DNA from: Nocardia vulneris | Lineage (GTDB): Bacteria > Actinomycetota > Actinomycetes > Mycobacteriales > Mycobacteriaceae | Reading direction: 5' to 3' | NCBI RefSeq assembly: GCF_001613425.1 | Contig: NZ_BDCI01000002.1 | Span: 186,001 to 250,000 of the forward strand | DNA: 64,000 nucleotides | Shown here: positions 8,784 to 17,898 of the stretch, one piece after another | Layout: each line of letters starts with the position of its first letter | How positions within the stretch are numbered: the first letter of the stretch is position 1 | Made by a program: the position numbers and the translations under genes | Notes under the pieces: model-generated | Database searches by the model: none | The model's input: only the letters and a program-made list of their open reading frames with translations | What the model was told of the DNA's origin: nothing

Positions 8784-9521
8784 CTAAACGAAAACCGGCG
8801 TATCGCCCACGGCGGCGGGCGCCTGCACCATCGTCAGGCGCGAGCGCTTGCGCACCGTGAACCCGAGCGTTTCATAGAGGCTGATCGCCGTGGTGTTGCG
8901 CGCGACCGCGTGCAGGAACGGGGTCTCACCGCGGTCGCGGATTCCCGCGCCGACCGCCCGGATCAGGCGCGAGGCGATGCCGCGGCCGCGGAACTCGGCG
9001 TCGGTGCAGACGGCGCTGATCTCGGTCCAGCCCGGCGGGTGCATGCGCTCGCCCGCCATGGCGACCAGCCTGCCGTCCACCCGCAGGCCCAGGTACGTAC
9101 CCATCTCGATGGTCCGCGACGCGAACGGTCCCGGCTCGGTCCGCGCGATCAGGTCGAGCATCTCCGGGACCGCGGCCGCGGTGAGCACCTCGAACTCCGG
9201 GTCGTGCGCCACGCGCAGTGCGGTGCCCTCCATCTGGACCGTTTCCACGGTGTCCAGCACGGTCCAGCCCGCGGGCGGCACGTGCCCCTCGCCGCGCAAC
9301 GCGGTGCCGCCACCCGGTCCGAGCAAGGTGGCCAGATCGGCCCAGTCCTGTTCGTCCAGTTCCGGCGGATGGCCGAAGAACCTGGCCACCTCCGGGTCGT
9401 ACCGGCCGATCCGTCCGGCCCAGCCCGCGAATCGGCGGTGCGCGCCGAGCAACGAGGTGCGCACCGGATCGTCCAGCGGATGCACCGGGGCAAAGACATC
9501 GAGGGTCGACTCAGCGGTCAC
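8784..9521 (-). CDS. GNAT-family N-acetyltransferase (FR47-like)
   Basis: 245 aa from a GTG at 9521, selected because GGAGGAG lies 6 bp upstream; an in-frame ATG 19 codons earlier lacks such a site. The C-terminal half has the acetyl-CoA pyrophosphate-binding loop in DAEFRGRGIASRL, followed by FLHAVARNTTAISLYETLGF, the usual GNAT terminal signature. The N-terminal half is a family-specific region. The acetyl acceptor cannot be predicted. It is monocistronic and follows the LAL regulator on the same strand after about 100 bp. Confidence 0.88.
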   Translation of the reverse strand: MTAESTLDVFAPVHPLDDPVRTSLLGAHRRFAGWAGRIGRYDPEVARFFGHPPELDEQDWADLATLLGPGGGTALRGEGHVPPAGWTVLDTVETVQMEGTALRVAHDPEFEVLTAAAVPEMLDLIARTEPGPFASRTIEMGTYLGLRVDGRLVAMAGERMHPPGWTEISAVCTDAEFRGRGIASRLIRAVGAGIRDRGETPFLHAVARNTTAISLYETLGFTVRKRSRLTMVQAPAAVGDTPVFV

Positions 9522-9619
9522 CGCACACTCCTCCACGACAGCGTTCAACCACCGAACGTTAGCGAGGCGCACAATCACCGGCCATGATTGCGCTCACCAC
9601 GATTCCGGGAGGGCTGCGG

Positions 9620-12232
9620 TCAGAGGTCGGGCACATCCCGCAGTTGCCGCCGCGACGAGATGCCGAGCTTGCGAAAGATGTTGCGCAGGTGGGCATCAAC
9701 GGTGCGCGGACTCAAGAAGAGCTGGGCCGCCACCTCTTTCGACGTCGCACCGCCCGCGACCAGGCGCGCGATATGCGTTTCCTGCACCGTGAGCGTATCG
9801 GCGACCTGTGCGGATCGACTGCGCGCACTCTCGCCCGTGGCCCGTAGCTCACCCGCCGCCCGCGCCGCGAACGCCTCCGCGCCGAGCGCCGTCAGCGCGT
9901 CGTGTGCCTGACGCAGTTCGGTTCTGGCCTCGCGGCGCCGCCCTTCCCGGCGCAGCCATTCGCCGTAGATCAGATGCGCCCGTGCGCCCGCGATCGCCGG
10001 ACCGCCGGCGTCCAGCAACGCGATGGCCGCCGCGTAGGCCGACTCGTCGTCCTCCACCAAAGCCCTTGCGTAGGCGGCCATTCCGTGCCCCCACGGATGG
10101 TCGCCCGCACGGGCGCGCTCGTCCAGCGCGGCCAGCGCTGGCTGCGCGAGATCCGGTCGGCGGCAGCGCGTCGCCGCCTCCACCAATTCCGGCAACGCCA
10201 GGCCCGACAGGCCCAGATCACCGGCTGCGACGGCTTGTTCGGCGGCGCGCAACGCGGCGGGATAGTCGGCCAGGCCGTTGTTGAGGACGGCGGTGGCGTA
10301 CTGCACGCTGAGCGTCATCTCCGGCCCGACGCCGGCGAACAGCTCCACGGCCTCGGCCCGCCGGCCGCGCAGCGCGACCAGATGAATGCGCGGGTACACC
10401 AGCGGCGCCGCGCCCGTGGCCTCCGCGATCGCCTCCTGCTCGGCGATGAGCGCCGTCACGGCGCCGAAGTCACCGGCCAGCGCGACCACCGGCGCCAGCA
10501 TGGCCAGTCCGATCGGCAGCAGGTGAAACGAGCCGAGCTCGCGCCCGGACGCGATCACACGCTGCGCGATCTCCCGCATCGCGGCGAGGTCCCACAGCTC
10601 CAGCGCGAGCAGATAGCCGAGCGTCGGCCACCGCAGCCACGCGTCGTCGGCGTGGTCCGCCACCAGCGGGCGCAGCAGCTTCGCGGCGGCCTGGTGCCCT
10701 TCGACGGTCAACGCGACCATGCCGTCCAAAATGCTGTCCGCACTGCCGCGCGGCTCCTGCGCGCTCGGCGCGCAGCGCGCGGCCTCGACCACCGCGTCCA
10801 CCCCGCCGATCAGCATGCTCATCTCGAACGCGTCCACGTAGCACGCCCGAGCCCGAGCCGGTTCGCGCTCGGCCAGCCGCGCGGCGGCCCGCAGCAGATG
10901 GCCGGTCGGCAGGTCGCCGCCCCGGAAGCGGGCGAACGAGATCCGGCCGCGCAGCAGATCGACCCGCGGGTCGTCCGGTGGCAGGGTGGACAGCAGCTCC
11001 GCCGCGGCGGCGAAGTCCCCGACCGAGAGTTTCGCCTCGACCGCGGCGAGCACGCGCTCGGCCCGCAGGCCGGGATCGAGGGTCAGTGTGGCCGCGCGCT
11101 CCAGGAACGCCGCCGCCGCGGCCACGCCGCCGCGCGCCTGCGCGCGCGCCGCCGACCTGGTCAATGCGAGGGCCACCGCCTCGTCCGGACCGGCGCTGGC
11201 GAGCGCCCGGTGCCAGGCGACCCGGTCGGGATCGGCGACCGGATCGCTCACCTCGGCGAGCGCGCCGTGCGCCCGGCGCCGCTCGACCGGCGAGGCCGCC
11301 TGGTAGACCGCGGACCGCGCCAGCGGATGGATGAACCGGATCCGGGTGCCGAACTCGACCAGCGGCACCTCCTCGGCAGCGGCGTCCGCGACGCCCAGAA
11401 GTGCTGCCGCAGGCCATAAGAGGCCGGGATCACCGATCGGTTCCGCCGCCGCGACGGTGAGCAACAGGCGCACCTGCGGGGTGAGTTCGGCGAGCCGGGC
11501 CCGGAAGCTGCGCTCCGCCGCCCGCGGCGCGGGTAAGTCGAAACCGCCCGCCATGCCCGCCGAGCCCGCGGTGCGCGGCAGTTCCAGCAAGGCCAGCGGA
11601 TTACCGCGGGCCTCGGCCAGGATGCGGTCGCGCACGCGCTCGTCCAAGGACGCGTGGAACTCGCGCGCCAGCAACGAGCGCGCCTCGGTTTCGCTCAACT
11701 GCTGCACCTCGAGCTGCGGCAGCTGCGCGAACTCGGCCACCTCCGCCCGCGCCGCGAAGACCAGGGCGACTCGCTCCGCGCCGATCCGGCGCGCGATGAA
11801 CGCCAGGGTGCGAGCCGACGCGTGGTCGAGCCACTGCGCGTCATCGATGAGGCACAGCAGCGGGCGGTCGTGTTCGAGCAGCAGCCCCAGCGCCGCGGCC
11901 CCGGCCAGGAACGGGTCCGGGGTGCCGGTGTCCAAACCGAACGCGATCCGCAGCGCGCTGCGATGCTGCGCGGGCAGCGCGTCGAGATGTTCCAGGACGG
12001 GGGTGCACAACTGGTGCAGCGCGGAATACGGCAGTTCGGTCTCGAACTCCGCGCCGGTGGCCCGCATGACCAGGAACCCGGACGACGCCCGGGCCAGTTG
12101 ATCGAGCAGCAGACTCTTTCCGATACCGGGCTCCCCGAGCAGCACCACCGCGCCACCCTGGGATTCCCGCGCCTGTTGCAGCAGCGCGAGCAACCGCGCC
12201 GTCTCCGCCGATCGACCGACCACATAGTTCAC
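9620..12232 (-). CDS. LAL-type (AAA ATPase + LuxR HTH) transcriptional regulator
   Basis: About 870 aa. The N-terminal region is an AAA/STAND ATPase with Walker A GEPGIGKS and a Walker-B-like LLCLIDDAQWLD. A long helical, TPR-like middle follows, then a C-terminal LuxR helix-turn-helix (LTVQETHIARLVAGG to RTVDAHLRNIFRKLG). The architecture and length match the large ATP-binding LuxR (LAL/MalT-like) activators of actinomycetes. The GTG at 12232 is my start because conserved sequence (NYVVGRSAETARLL) begins there; the upstream in-frame extension looks non-coding. It is divergent from the SnoaL-like gene, a likely target. Confidence 0.88.
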   Translation of the reverse strand: MNYVVGRSAETARLLALLQQARESQGGAVVLLGEPGIGKSLLLDQLARASSGFLVMRATGAEFETELPYSALHQLCTPVLEHLDALPAQHRSALRIAFGLDTGTPDPFLAGAAALGLLLEHDRPLLCLIDDAQWLDHASARTLAFIARRIGAERVALVFAARAEVAEFAQLPQLEVQQLSETEARSLLAREFHASLDERVRDRILAEARGNPLALLELPRTAGSAGMAGGFDLPAPRAAERSFRARLAELTPQVRLLLTVAAAEPIGDPGLLWPAAALLGVADAAAEEVPLVEFGTRIRFIHPLARSAVYQAASPVERRRAHGALAEVSDPVADPDRVAWHRALASAGPDEAVALALTRSAARAQARGGVAAAAAFLERAATLTLDPGLRAERVLAAVEAKLSVGDFAAAAELLSTLPPDDPRVDLLRGRISFARFRGGDLPTGHLLRAAARLAEREPARARACYVDAFEMSMLIGGVDAVVEAARCAPSAQEPRGSADSILDGMVALTVEGHQAAAKLLRPLVADHADDAWLRWPTLGYLLALELWDLAAMREIAQRVIASGRELGSFHLLPIGLAMLAPVVALAGDFGAVTALIAEQEAIAEATGAAPLVYPRIHLVALRGRRAEAVELFAGVGPEMTLSVQYATAVLNNGLADYPAALRAAEQAVAAGDLGLSGLALPELVEAATRCRRPDLAQPALAALDERARAGDHPWGHGMAAYARALVEDDESAYAAAIALLDAGGPAIAGARAHLIYGEWLRREGRRREARTELRQAHDALTALGAEAFAARAAGELRATGESARSRSAQVADTLTVQETHIARLVAGGATSKEVAAQLFLSPRTVDAHLRNIFRKLGISSRRQLRDVPDL

Positions 12233-12398
12233 CCGCCGATCTTCGCCTGCCCGGAACCCGCTGTCACCTCGCGGATAGGTAGGTATCGCCGACGCGAACG
12301 CGGTAGCTCCGGCCGCAGACTTGCTCCAGGCCGCACGGACAGCCCCGGGGAACCCCGAAAACCTTCCGGACACAACGACATCGAAAGCGAGAACGATC

Positions 12399-12845
12399 AT
12401 GGAACAGCGCACCCTCGACACCGCGGCGGAACCCCGGCAGCTGCTGGACGGCTGGCTCACCCTGTGGAACGGTGTCTACACCTTCGCCGACGATCTGATC
12501 GCCACCGACTTCCGGCTGCACGCCGCGATGATGGACGGCAGCGAGGGCGACGCGGTCCGCGGGCCCGACGCGCTCGTCGACTGGATCGACCAGGTGCGCG
12601 CCGCCTTCACCGAACTCGTGTTCAGCGTGGCGGTCGGGCCGATCGCCGACCGCGACCACCTCGTCGTCCGCTGGGTCGCCGTGGGCACCTACGGCGGCGG
12701 CTTTCCCGGCGCGACCGCGCCCGCGGGCACCGCGATCCGGTTCACGGGGATCGACATCCTGCGCATCGAGAACGCGAAAATCGCCGAATACTGGGTCAAT
12801 TCGGATATGCACGTGCTGCTGGCGACGCTCGGGGTCCGGTACTGA
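12399..12845 (+). CDS. SnoaL-like / ester cyclase family protein (NTF2 fold)
   Basis: 148 aa from the ATG at 12399, preceded by a weak GAGAA. The sequence has the SnoaL-like polyketide-cyclase pattern: an N-terminal LLDGWLTLWNGV helix, a central GPDALVDWIDQVRAAF helix, then strands DHLVVRWVAVGTYGG and AIRFTGIDILRIENAKIAEYWVNSD. Members are small cone-shaped proteins acting as cyclases, isomerases or ligand carriers; the specific role here is unknown. The promoter region is shared with the divergent LAL regulator, so LAL control is plausible. Confidence 0.82.
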   Translation: MEQRTLDTAAEPRQLLDGWLTLWNGVYTFADDLIATDFRLHAAMMDGSEGDAVRGPDALVDWIDQVRAAFTELVFSVAVGPIADRDHLVVRWVAVGTYGGGFPGATAPAGTAIRFTGIDILRIENAKIAEYWVNSDMHVLLATLGVRY

Positions 12846-12917
12846 GGCGACGGTCCTGACCACCACGCCCCCGGGCCGCCGTCGCCCAGCCGTGCCGGCG
12901 TTCGTGCCGAGCGGTGG

Positions 12918-13427
12918 CTACGGGAACTGCGCGGTCGTGATCACGCCTTCTACCCCGACCGGCTGCTGGGTCGCCCTGGTCGGCAGCACGGGGCGGGCGG
13001 TATCGCTGTAGCGTCGCTTGACCATGGCCGCGGCTTCCTCGGGCGTCTCCGGGCGCCACGGCCTGGTCGAGAGCTTTTCCAGCACACAGATCAGCAGCAT
13101 CTGCCGGGTGCGGGTGACGGGATGGCAGTTCATACCGGCCTGCCCCAGACCCTCGCCGGCGGTGCCCCGCTCCTCCGGCGGCACGGTCTCGGTGAGCACC
13201 CAGTACAGCTCCGGGCTGAGCAGGACGGACTCGCCGTTGCTGTCGTTGAACCAGCGCACCGAGTACTCGATCAGCAGCTCCGCGATCGGTCCACTCTGCC
13301 GCAGCGCCTCGACGAAACGAGGCAGACCGCCGCTGCTGTCCGAGTTCCGCTGGATCAAGGTCGCGATTCGGTCCGCGACCTCGCGTAGCTGCGTGATGTC
13401 ATGGTCGGCCAGTTTCGGCAGCGTCAT
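12918..13427 (-). CDS. hypothetical protein
   Basis: 169 aa from the ATG at 13427, preceded by AAGGACGA at good spacing; an in-frame ATG 13 codons upstream is less well supported. The sequence is soluble and mostly helical, with segments such as HDITQLREVADRIATLIQR and GPIAELLIEYSVRWFND and a Pro/Glu-rich region (RPWRPETPEEAAAMVKRR). No signal peptide, membrane helix or known catalytic motif is seen, and I do not recognise the family. It is monocistronic, convergent with the SnoaL-like gene, and preceded by a gap of about 216 bp in which I see no gene. Confidence 0.6.
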   Translation of the reverse strand: MTLPKLADHDITQLREVADRIATLIQRNSDSSGGLPRFVEALRQSGPIAELLIEYSVRWFNDSNGESVLLSPELYWVLTETVPPEERGTAGEGLGQAGMNCHPVTRTRQMLLICVLEKLSTRPWRPETPEEAAAMVKRRYSDTARPVLPTRATQQPVGVEGVITTAQFP

Positions 13428-13643
13428 CAATTCGTCCTTACCCGTCACCCGGCAAGAATTCAGCATCCAAACCCAGATGTCAACGCCGCGTCAATAGCTG
13501 ACGGATATCACAAAGTTGTTCCGCCGCAATGGTGCTCGATTACAACGAGCGAACCGGACAACAGGACTTATCGCGGCAAAGAGCCGTCGTGATAAGCGCG
13601 TGATTCATGATCGGCGGCCTCGGGTAAGCGCTGAACCGTCGGG

Positions 13644-14483
13644 TCAGTGCCGCTTCCGGCCGCGGATCTTGGTGAGTGCCAGTTGCCACGCGACGGTGCC
13701 GACGGCGACCGTGGAGCGGACATTGGCACTTTCCAGCGTCATTTCGGCGACGGCCTTGCGCATGACCTTCGCCGAAGCCTTCGACGGGTGGCCGGCATCG
13801 TAGGGCGGGTGCGGGTCGTATTCGATCAAGAGCTGAATGATCTCGGCGCGCTCGGTACCGTAGATCTCGCCGATCAACCACAGTGCGGCGTCGATTCCGG
13901 CGGAAACCCCTGCGGCGGTGAGGATCTTGCCCGAACGCACGATCCGTTCCGTGGGCCGGGACTCCACGCCGAGCAGTGCCATCGGTTTCTGCGCGAACCA
14001 GTGCGTCGTCGCCGGGTGCCCCGGCAGGATCCCGGCCGCGGCCAGGATCAGCGCGCCCGAACATACCGAGGTCGTCCACTTGGTGTGCGGATGGACCGCG
14101 GCCAACCAGCCGGTCAGCTCCTTGTTCGCCATGGCGGTCGGGGTATCGGTCCCGGAGCCCGGCACGAGAACCACATCGGGAGTTGGGGTTTCGGCGAACG
14201 TGTGGGTGGCGCCCAACGCCAGCACGCCGCTGTCGGTGATGATCGGGCCGACTTCGTTGCTCACCAAACGGATCTCGCTGCCGGGCACCAGGCGCAGCGC
14301 CTCGTACGGCCCGATCGCGTCCAGCGCGGTCATGCCGGGATAGAGGACGATCGCGATCTGCAGCCCGCTACCGTCGTGGGCGGGTACTGCCACGTCGGCG
14401 GGTGCCGGGGCAGGTGTCGCGGTCTCGGCGACGGTGCCGTCTTCGACGGTGGCAGAAGCTGATTGCGGCGGCTGGTCGGCCAT
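13644..14483 (-). CDS. DJ-1/PfpI family protein (isocyanide-hydratase-like)
   Basis: 279 aa. After a Pro/Ala-rich N-terminal tail of about 38 aa comes a DJ-1/PfpI (class I glutamine amidotransferase-like) domain. It begins LQIAIVLYPGMTALDAIGPYEAL and has the nucleophile elbow TSVCSGALILAAAG with the conserved cysteine. Related proteins are isocyanide hydratases, or the sensing half of GlxA-type regulators without the DNA-binding part. The gene lies 46 bp downstream of the GlxA-like regulator on the same strand, so it is probably its co-transcribed partner. A stretch of about 60 aa after the core is lineage-specific. The substrate is unknown. Confidence 0.85.
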   Translation of the reverse strand: MADQPPQSASATVEDGTVAETATPAPAPADVAVPAHDGSGLQIAIVLYPGMTALDAIGPYEALRLVPGSEIRLVSNEVGPIITDSGVLALGATHTFAETPTPDVVLVPGSGTDTPTAMANKELTGWLAAVHPHTKWTTSVCSGALILAAAGILPGHPATTHWFAQKPMALLGVESRPTERIVRSGKILTAAGVSAGIDAALWLIGEIYGTERAEIIQLLIEYDPHPPYDAGHPSKASAKVMRKAVAEMTLESANVRSTVAVGTVAWQLALTKIRGRKRH

Positions 14484-14529
14484 GGTGATATTCCCTTGTC
14501 TTCGATGGTGCTGATGCCGGGAGGCGGCA

Positions 14530-15540
14530 CTAGGCGTCGGAGAGTTCGAAATCCGTGCGCTCGAGGGCGGCGGAACGGGGGCGCGCGAAGCGGTCCCGGT
14601 ACTCCCCGGGCGCCACCCCGAGGAGCCGTTGAAAGGTGCGGTACAGCGTTTCGGGGCGCCGCAATCCGACCGCGACGGCGACGCGATCCAACGGGTAATC
14701 GGTGGTTTCCAGTAGCCTTCGCGCGGCGGCGACCCGCACGCGCTCCACGTAGCGCGCCGGGGTGGTGCCCAAGTCGGCGGCGAACACGCGGGAAAAGTTG
14801 CGGGTGCTCATACCGGCCTGCTGGGCCAGCGCCTCCAGCGACAGATCCGCGGTGAGGTTCTCCTCGATCCAGACCTGAAGGGCGCGAAGCGGTTCCAGGC
14901 GCGGCGGCCCGGCCGCGACGGGCGCGCTGAACTGACTCTGGCCGCCAGGGCGGTGCAGATAGACCACCAGCCAGCGCGACACCTCGCGGGCGAGGTCCGG
15001 TCCGTGGTCGGCGGTGAGCAACGCGATCGCGAGATCGATGCCCGCGGTCACGCCCGCCGAGGTCCAGATCGGGCCGTCCTGCACGTAGATCCGATCGGGC
15101 TCGACGTCGATATCGGGATACCGCTCGGTGAGGCGGCTACTTCCCGCCCAGTGCGTGGTCACCGTCCGCTCGTGCAGCAGCCCGGCTTCGGCCAGCAGGA
15201 ACGTGCCCGAACACACCGAACCGATGCGCCGGGCCCGCTGCGCCACCTGCCGGATCCCGTCGATCAGCGCTGGATCCTTGCGTGCGGGACCGAACGCGAC
15301 TCCCCCGGTCACCAGCAACGTGTCCACCGGCCGGGACAGGTCGCCGATCGCCCGAGCCGTCACCTCGATCCCGTTCGAGGCGGACACCCGGCCCGCCCGC
15401 GCCGCGACCACCTCGACGTCGTACAGCGGCTTCCCGCTCAGGACCGCCGCCGCATTGAAGACATCGGCAGGCCCGGCCAGGTCGAGCAGCTGGAACCGGT
15501 CGAAGACCGCCAGTTGCACGAGTCGGGTGGAAGCAGGCAT
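14530..15540 (-). CDS. GlxA-like transcriptional regulator (DJ-1/PfpI domain + AraC HTH)
   Basis: 336 aa from the ATG at 15540. The N-terminal half is a DJ-1/PfpI-like domain (LVQLAVFDRFQLLDLAGPADVF, with the elbow GSVCSGTFLLAEAG retaining its cysteine). The C-terminal half is a double AraC/XylS helix-turn-helix (LSLEALAQQAGMSTRNFSRVF and LDRVAVAVGLRRPETLYRTF). This is the GlxA family layout, used to sense small metabolites. It stands directly upstream of, and presumably controls, the DJ-1/PfpI gene. An ATG five codons earlier is a possible alternative start. Confidence 0.92.
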   Translation of the reverse strand: MPASTRLVQLAVFDRFQLLDLAGPADVFNAAAVLSGKPLYDVEVVAARAGRVSASNGIEVTARAIGDLSRPVDTLLVTGGVAFGPARKDPALIDGIRQVAQRARRIGSVCSGTFLLAEAGLLHERTVTTHWAGSSRLTERYPDIDVEPDRIYVQDGPIWTSAGVTAGIDLAIALLTADHGPDLAREVSRWLVVYLHRPGGQSQFSAPVAAGPPRLEPLRALQVWIEENLTADLSLEALAQQAGMSTRNFSRVFAADLGTTPARYVERVRVAAARRLLETTDYPLDRVAVAVGLRRPETLYRTFQRLLGVAPGEYRDRFARPRSAALERTDFELSDA

Positions 15541-15679
15541 GCACCCATCGTGCAACCGGTCCGGTATGGCGTCAACGACACAAAGATTGCAAATCCAGCC
15601 ACGAGACCCCGACCCCGGCCGCGACAGGTCGCCGAGCGCGACGACTGATCGGCCGCCGACCCCGTTGGCCCGACACGAC

Positions 15680-16261
15680 TCAGCTACGACTGGGATCGGC
15701 CGCCGAAGTCACACCGCGTCGCAGCGAACGATCGAGGTGGCGCAGCAGTTCGCCCGCCCTGCCACGACCTCCCGGCGCTGCCGGGTATCGGGACAGGACA
15801 CCGATCACGGTGGAGTTGGCCAGTTTTCGCGCCTTTTCGAGGTGAGCGGCGGCGACTGCCCGATCACCGCCCGCGTCGAGTTCGAGGGCCAGAGCGGTGT
15901 AGGCGGCCGCGCCGAGGATGTGCCAGACCTGGGTGGCTTTGGCCAGGGGGTGCAGGTAGGCCGACGAGCCCGTAGCACCGGCAGCATGGGCAGCGGCGGC
16001 GACCAGCGGCCGCCCGCGCTCGTCGGCTTCCCACGCCGCGCGGTGCGCCGCCATGGCGGTCACGCGAATCGCCTTCGTCCGCTTGCCACCGGCGGCGAAC
16101 TCGCGGGCCTGCGCTAGTACGGCGCGCACCCGTGGATCGCCCGGACACGCACGCTCGTAGATCGGCACCACCGGCGCGGCACAGGCCGAGGCGTACGCCG
16201 TGACCTCGCGCAGTTCGGCCATGCTCAGTGCGATGGTCAGGTTCTCCTCGGCTGCACCCAT
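15680..16261 (-). CDS. Imm5-like putative immunity-domain protein
   Basis: 193 aa, helical and soluble. The pattern of an N-terminal LTIALSMAELREVTAYASACA helix, APVVPIYERACPGDPRVRAVL, and alternating AAHRAAWEA and LVAAAAHAAGATGSSAYLHPL repeats resembles the Imm-5-like domain found in polymorphic-toxin immunity proteins and in stand-alone actinobacterial proteins. No toxin gene is adjacent, so a free-standing role is likely. It could also be described only as a helical protein of unknown function. The family assignment rests on recognition of the sequence pattern and is moderate. Confidence 0.6.
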   Translation of the reverse strand: MGAAEENLTIALSMAELREVTAYASACAAPVVPIYERACPGDPRVRAVLAQAREFAAGGKRTKAIRVTAMAAHRAAWEADERGRPLVAAAAHAAGATGSSAYLHPLAKATQVWHILGAAAYTALALELDAGGDRAVAAAHLEKARKLANSTVIGVLSRYPAAPGGRGRAGELLRHLDRSLRRGVTSAADPSRS

Positions 16262-16362
16262 GAGACTTCACCGTATCGTTGAACTGCCGGTTGGCACTTC
16301 CAGCCGCTTTACTGGCGAGGCGCGCCCGAAACCCTCAAACGCCGGTTCGCCTGCTGCCGCGC

Positions 16363-17193
16363 TCAGGCGTACCCGGGCGCGGCCCACGCGACGGGGTCGA
16401 CCGCCAACCACGGCGCGGCAGCCAGGGCCGTAGGTGTGAGCCCCGCAAAGGCTTTGGCGTCCCGATGCAGATGCGACTGGTCGACGTAACCGCATTCGGC
16501 CGATACCCGCGCCGCGCCGACCCCGCCCGCGAGGCGGTGCGCCGCATGGTCGAACCGAACCAGCTGCGCCGCCCGCTTCGGCGTCAACCCGACCTGCGAC
16601 CGAAATCGGGACCACAGTCGTTTTCGGCTCCAACCGAGCTCCCCGGCCAGCGGATCGACCCGAATCCGCCCGTGGCTCCGCACGATTCGCCGCCAGGCGT
16701 ACGCAACCTCCGGGTCCACCGCAGCCCCTTCCTGCTGCCGCCGGGCGATCGCGAGCTCGGCGATCGCGAACCGCTCGTCCCACGAGCGGGCGGCGCGCAG
16801 TCGCGCGCCGAGCCGTGCGGTATCCCGTCCCCACAGCTCCTCGAAAGCGACCACCACCCCGGCCGACTCCGCCGCGGCACCCGAAATCGCCTGCGCGACA
16901 ATCGGAGACAATCGGATCTGCAACAGGTCGACCTCGCGTCCGCCCCCGCGCACGTTGCCGGGGGCCAAACCGACCACACTGCTACCGTGCACGCACTCGC
17001 CGGCGCCATCGATCAACCGGACGTCCCCGAAGTCGAGGAATATCGTCACCGCCGGATACGGCACCACCGGCAGTTCCACCGTTCTCGCCGCTCGCCCGCG
17101 AAACCCGGCCATGCTGACCCCCGCGACCCGCGGCCGCGCCGGGACCGCAACCTCGACCGCGGCTCCGCCGATCCGAAACGGCGCACCAGACAT
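16363..17193 (-). CDS. AraC-family transcriptional regulator
   Basis: 276 aa from the ATG at 17193. The N-terminal half is a ligand-binding domain (VTIFLDFGDVRLIDGAGE). The C-terminal third is an AraC/XylS double helix-turn-helix, visible as LAGELGWSRKRLWSRFRSQVGLTPKRAAQLVRF and VSAECGYVDQSHLHRDAKAFAGLTP (each read as shorter conserved blocks). Inducer and targets are unknown. It is flanked by the Imm5-like gene downstream and a nucleotidyltransferase gene upstream on the same strand, with no overlap. Confidence 0.88.
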   Translation of the reverse strand: MSGAPFRIGGAAVEVAVPARPRVAGVSMAGFRGRAARTVELPVVPYPAVTIFLDFGDVRLIDGAGECVHGSSVVGLAPGNVRGGGREVDLLQIRLSPIVAQAISGAAAESAGVVVAFEELWGRDTARLGARLRAARSWDERFAIAELAIARRQQEGAAVDPEVAYAWRRIVRSHGRIRVDPLAGELGWSRKRLWSRFRSQVGLTPKRAAQLVRFDHAAHRLAGGVGAARVSAECGYVDQSHLHRDAKAFAGLTPTALAAAPWLAVDPVAWAAPGYA

Positions 17194-17241
17194 GCCGCCA
17201 TCGTAGGAGCGTCGGCGAGCAGATGAGCCCGCTGCCTGCAT

Positions 17242-17865
17242 TCAGAGCCGCGCCAGCCAGGCGTGCCCCGGATGCACCCGGGAAAGCCAATCGAACAGTC
17301 GTGCGCGCCGCGTTGTGTTCATCGCGGGCAGCACGCGATCGAAATCAGCCTCGTCCTTTGCGCGCAGAGCTTTCGCTTTGAACAGCAGTGCGACTTCGGG
17401 AATTGAGTAGGGAATCCCGTCGTCGGTGCGCAGAATCAATTCCGCGTACGGCACTGCGATGGACGGGTCACGGCGGCAGACCCAGTGATCCCCGGCCTGC
17501 GCTTCCCGAAAAACATCGAGTCGATAGCGACCCGACGCGGGTTCGCGCAGCCAGGTCTGAAAGTGATTCTCCGCTTCCGCCGGATACGGCCAGGCTCGGC
17601 CGTCACCGACGACATCCCAGTCGAACCCGGGCAGCGCGGCCAGTATCTCGCCGAATCTCGCTGCCGGAACCCCGATTTCGAGATCGCCGTGCGTCCGCGC
17701 AGTACCGCCGGTGAACAAGTCGAGCGCCCACCCGGCCGCCACATACCACGGAGCCGCCACACCCGACAGTCGCGCCGCGACCTCGGCCGGCGTCCACGCC
17801 GCCCAAAGCCGGTCGGCTTCTTCCGCCGAAAGCTCCCGCGAGCACGAGGGGTCAGGCGAACCCAC
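17242..17865 (-). CDS. ANT/AadB-like nucleotidyltransferase-fold protein
   Basis: 207 aa. The segment GWALDLFTGGTARTHGDLEIG matches the nucleotidyltransferase-fold core of the aminoglycoside-2''-adenylyltransferase-like family. The metal-binding pair appears as D-L-E in place of the more usual D-x-D, which may keep activity. The tail (VALLFKAKALRAKDEADFDRVL) carries the Lys/Asp helix typical of this family. Most chromosomal actinobacterial members have no proven resistance role, so I do not call it a resistance gene. It is monocistronic; the TetR gene lies 33 bp upstream on the same strand. Confidence 0.72.
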   Translation of the reverse strand: MGSPDPSCSRELSAEEADRLWAAWTPAEVAARLSGVAAPWYVAAGWALDLFTGGTARTHGDLEIGVPAARFGEILAALPGFDWDVVGDGRAWPYPAEAENHFQTWLREPASGRYRLDVFREAQAGDHWVCRRDPSIAVPYAELILRTDDGIPYSIPEVALLFKAKALRAKDEADFDRVLPAMNTTRRARLFDWLSRVHPGHAWLARL

Positions 17866-17898
17866 GGCGTTCCTTTCCGTACCGAGTTGCGTTGCGAT

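Noticed and set aside
12846-12886. Terminator candidate GGCGACGG...CCGTCGCC after the SnoaL-like gene
   Set aside because: The 8-bp arms are 25 bp apart, too weak to call with confidence in GC-rich DNA.
17242-17865. Aminoglycoside-resistance gene
   Set aside because: The nucleotidyltransferase core is present, but the family is broad and there is no mobile or resistance context; a resistance call would be unsupported.
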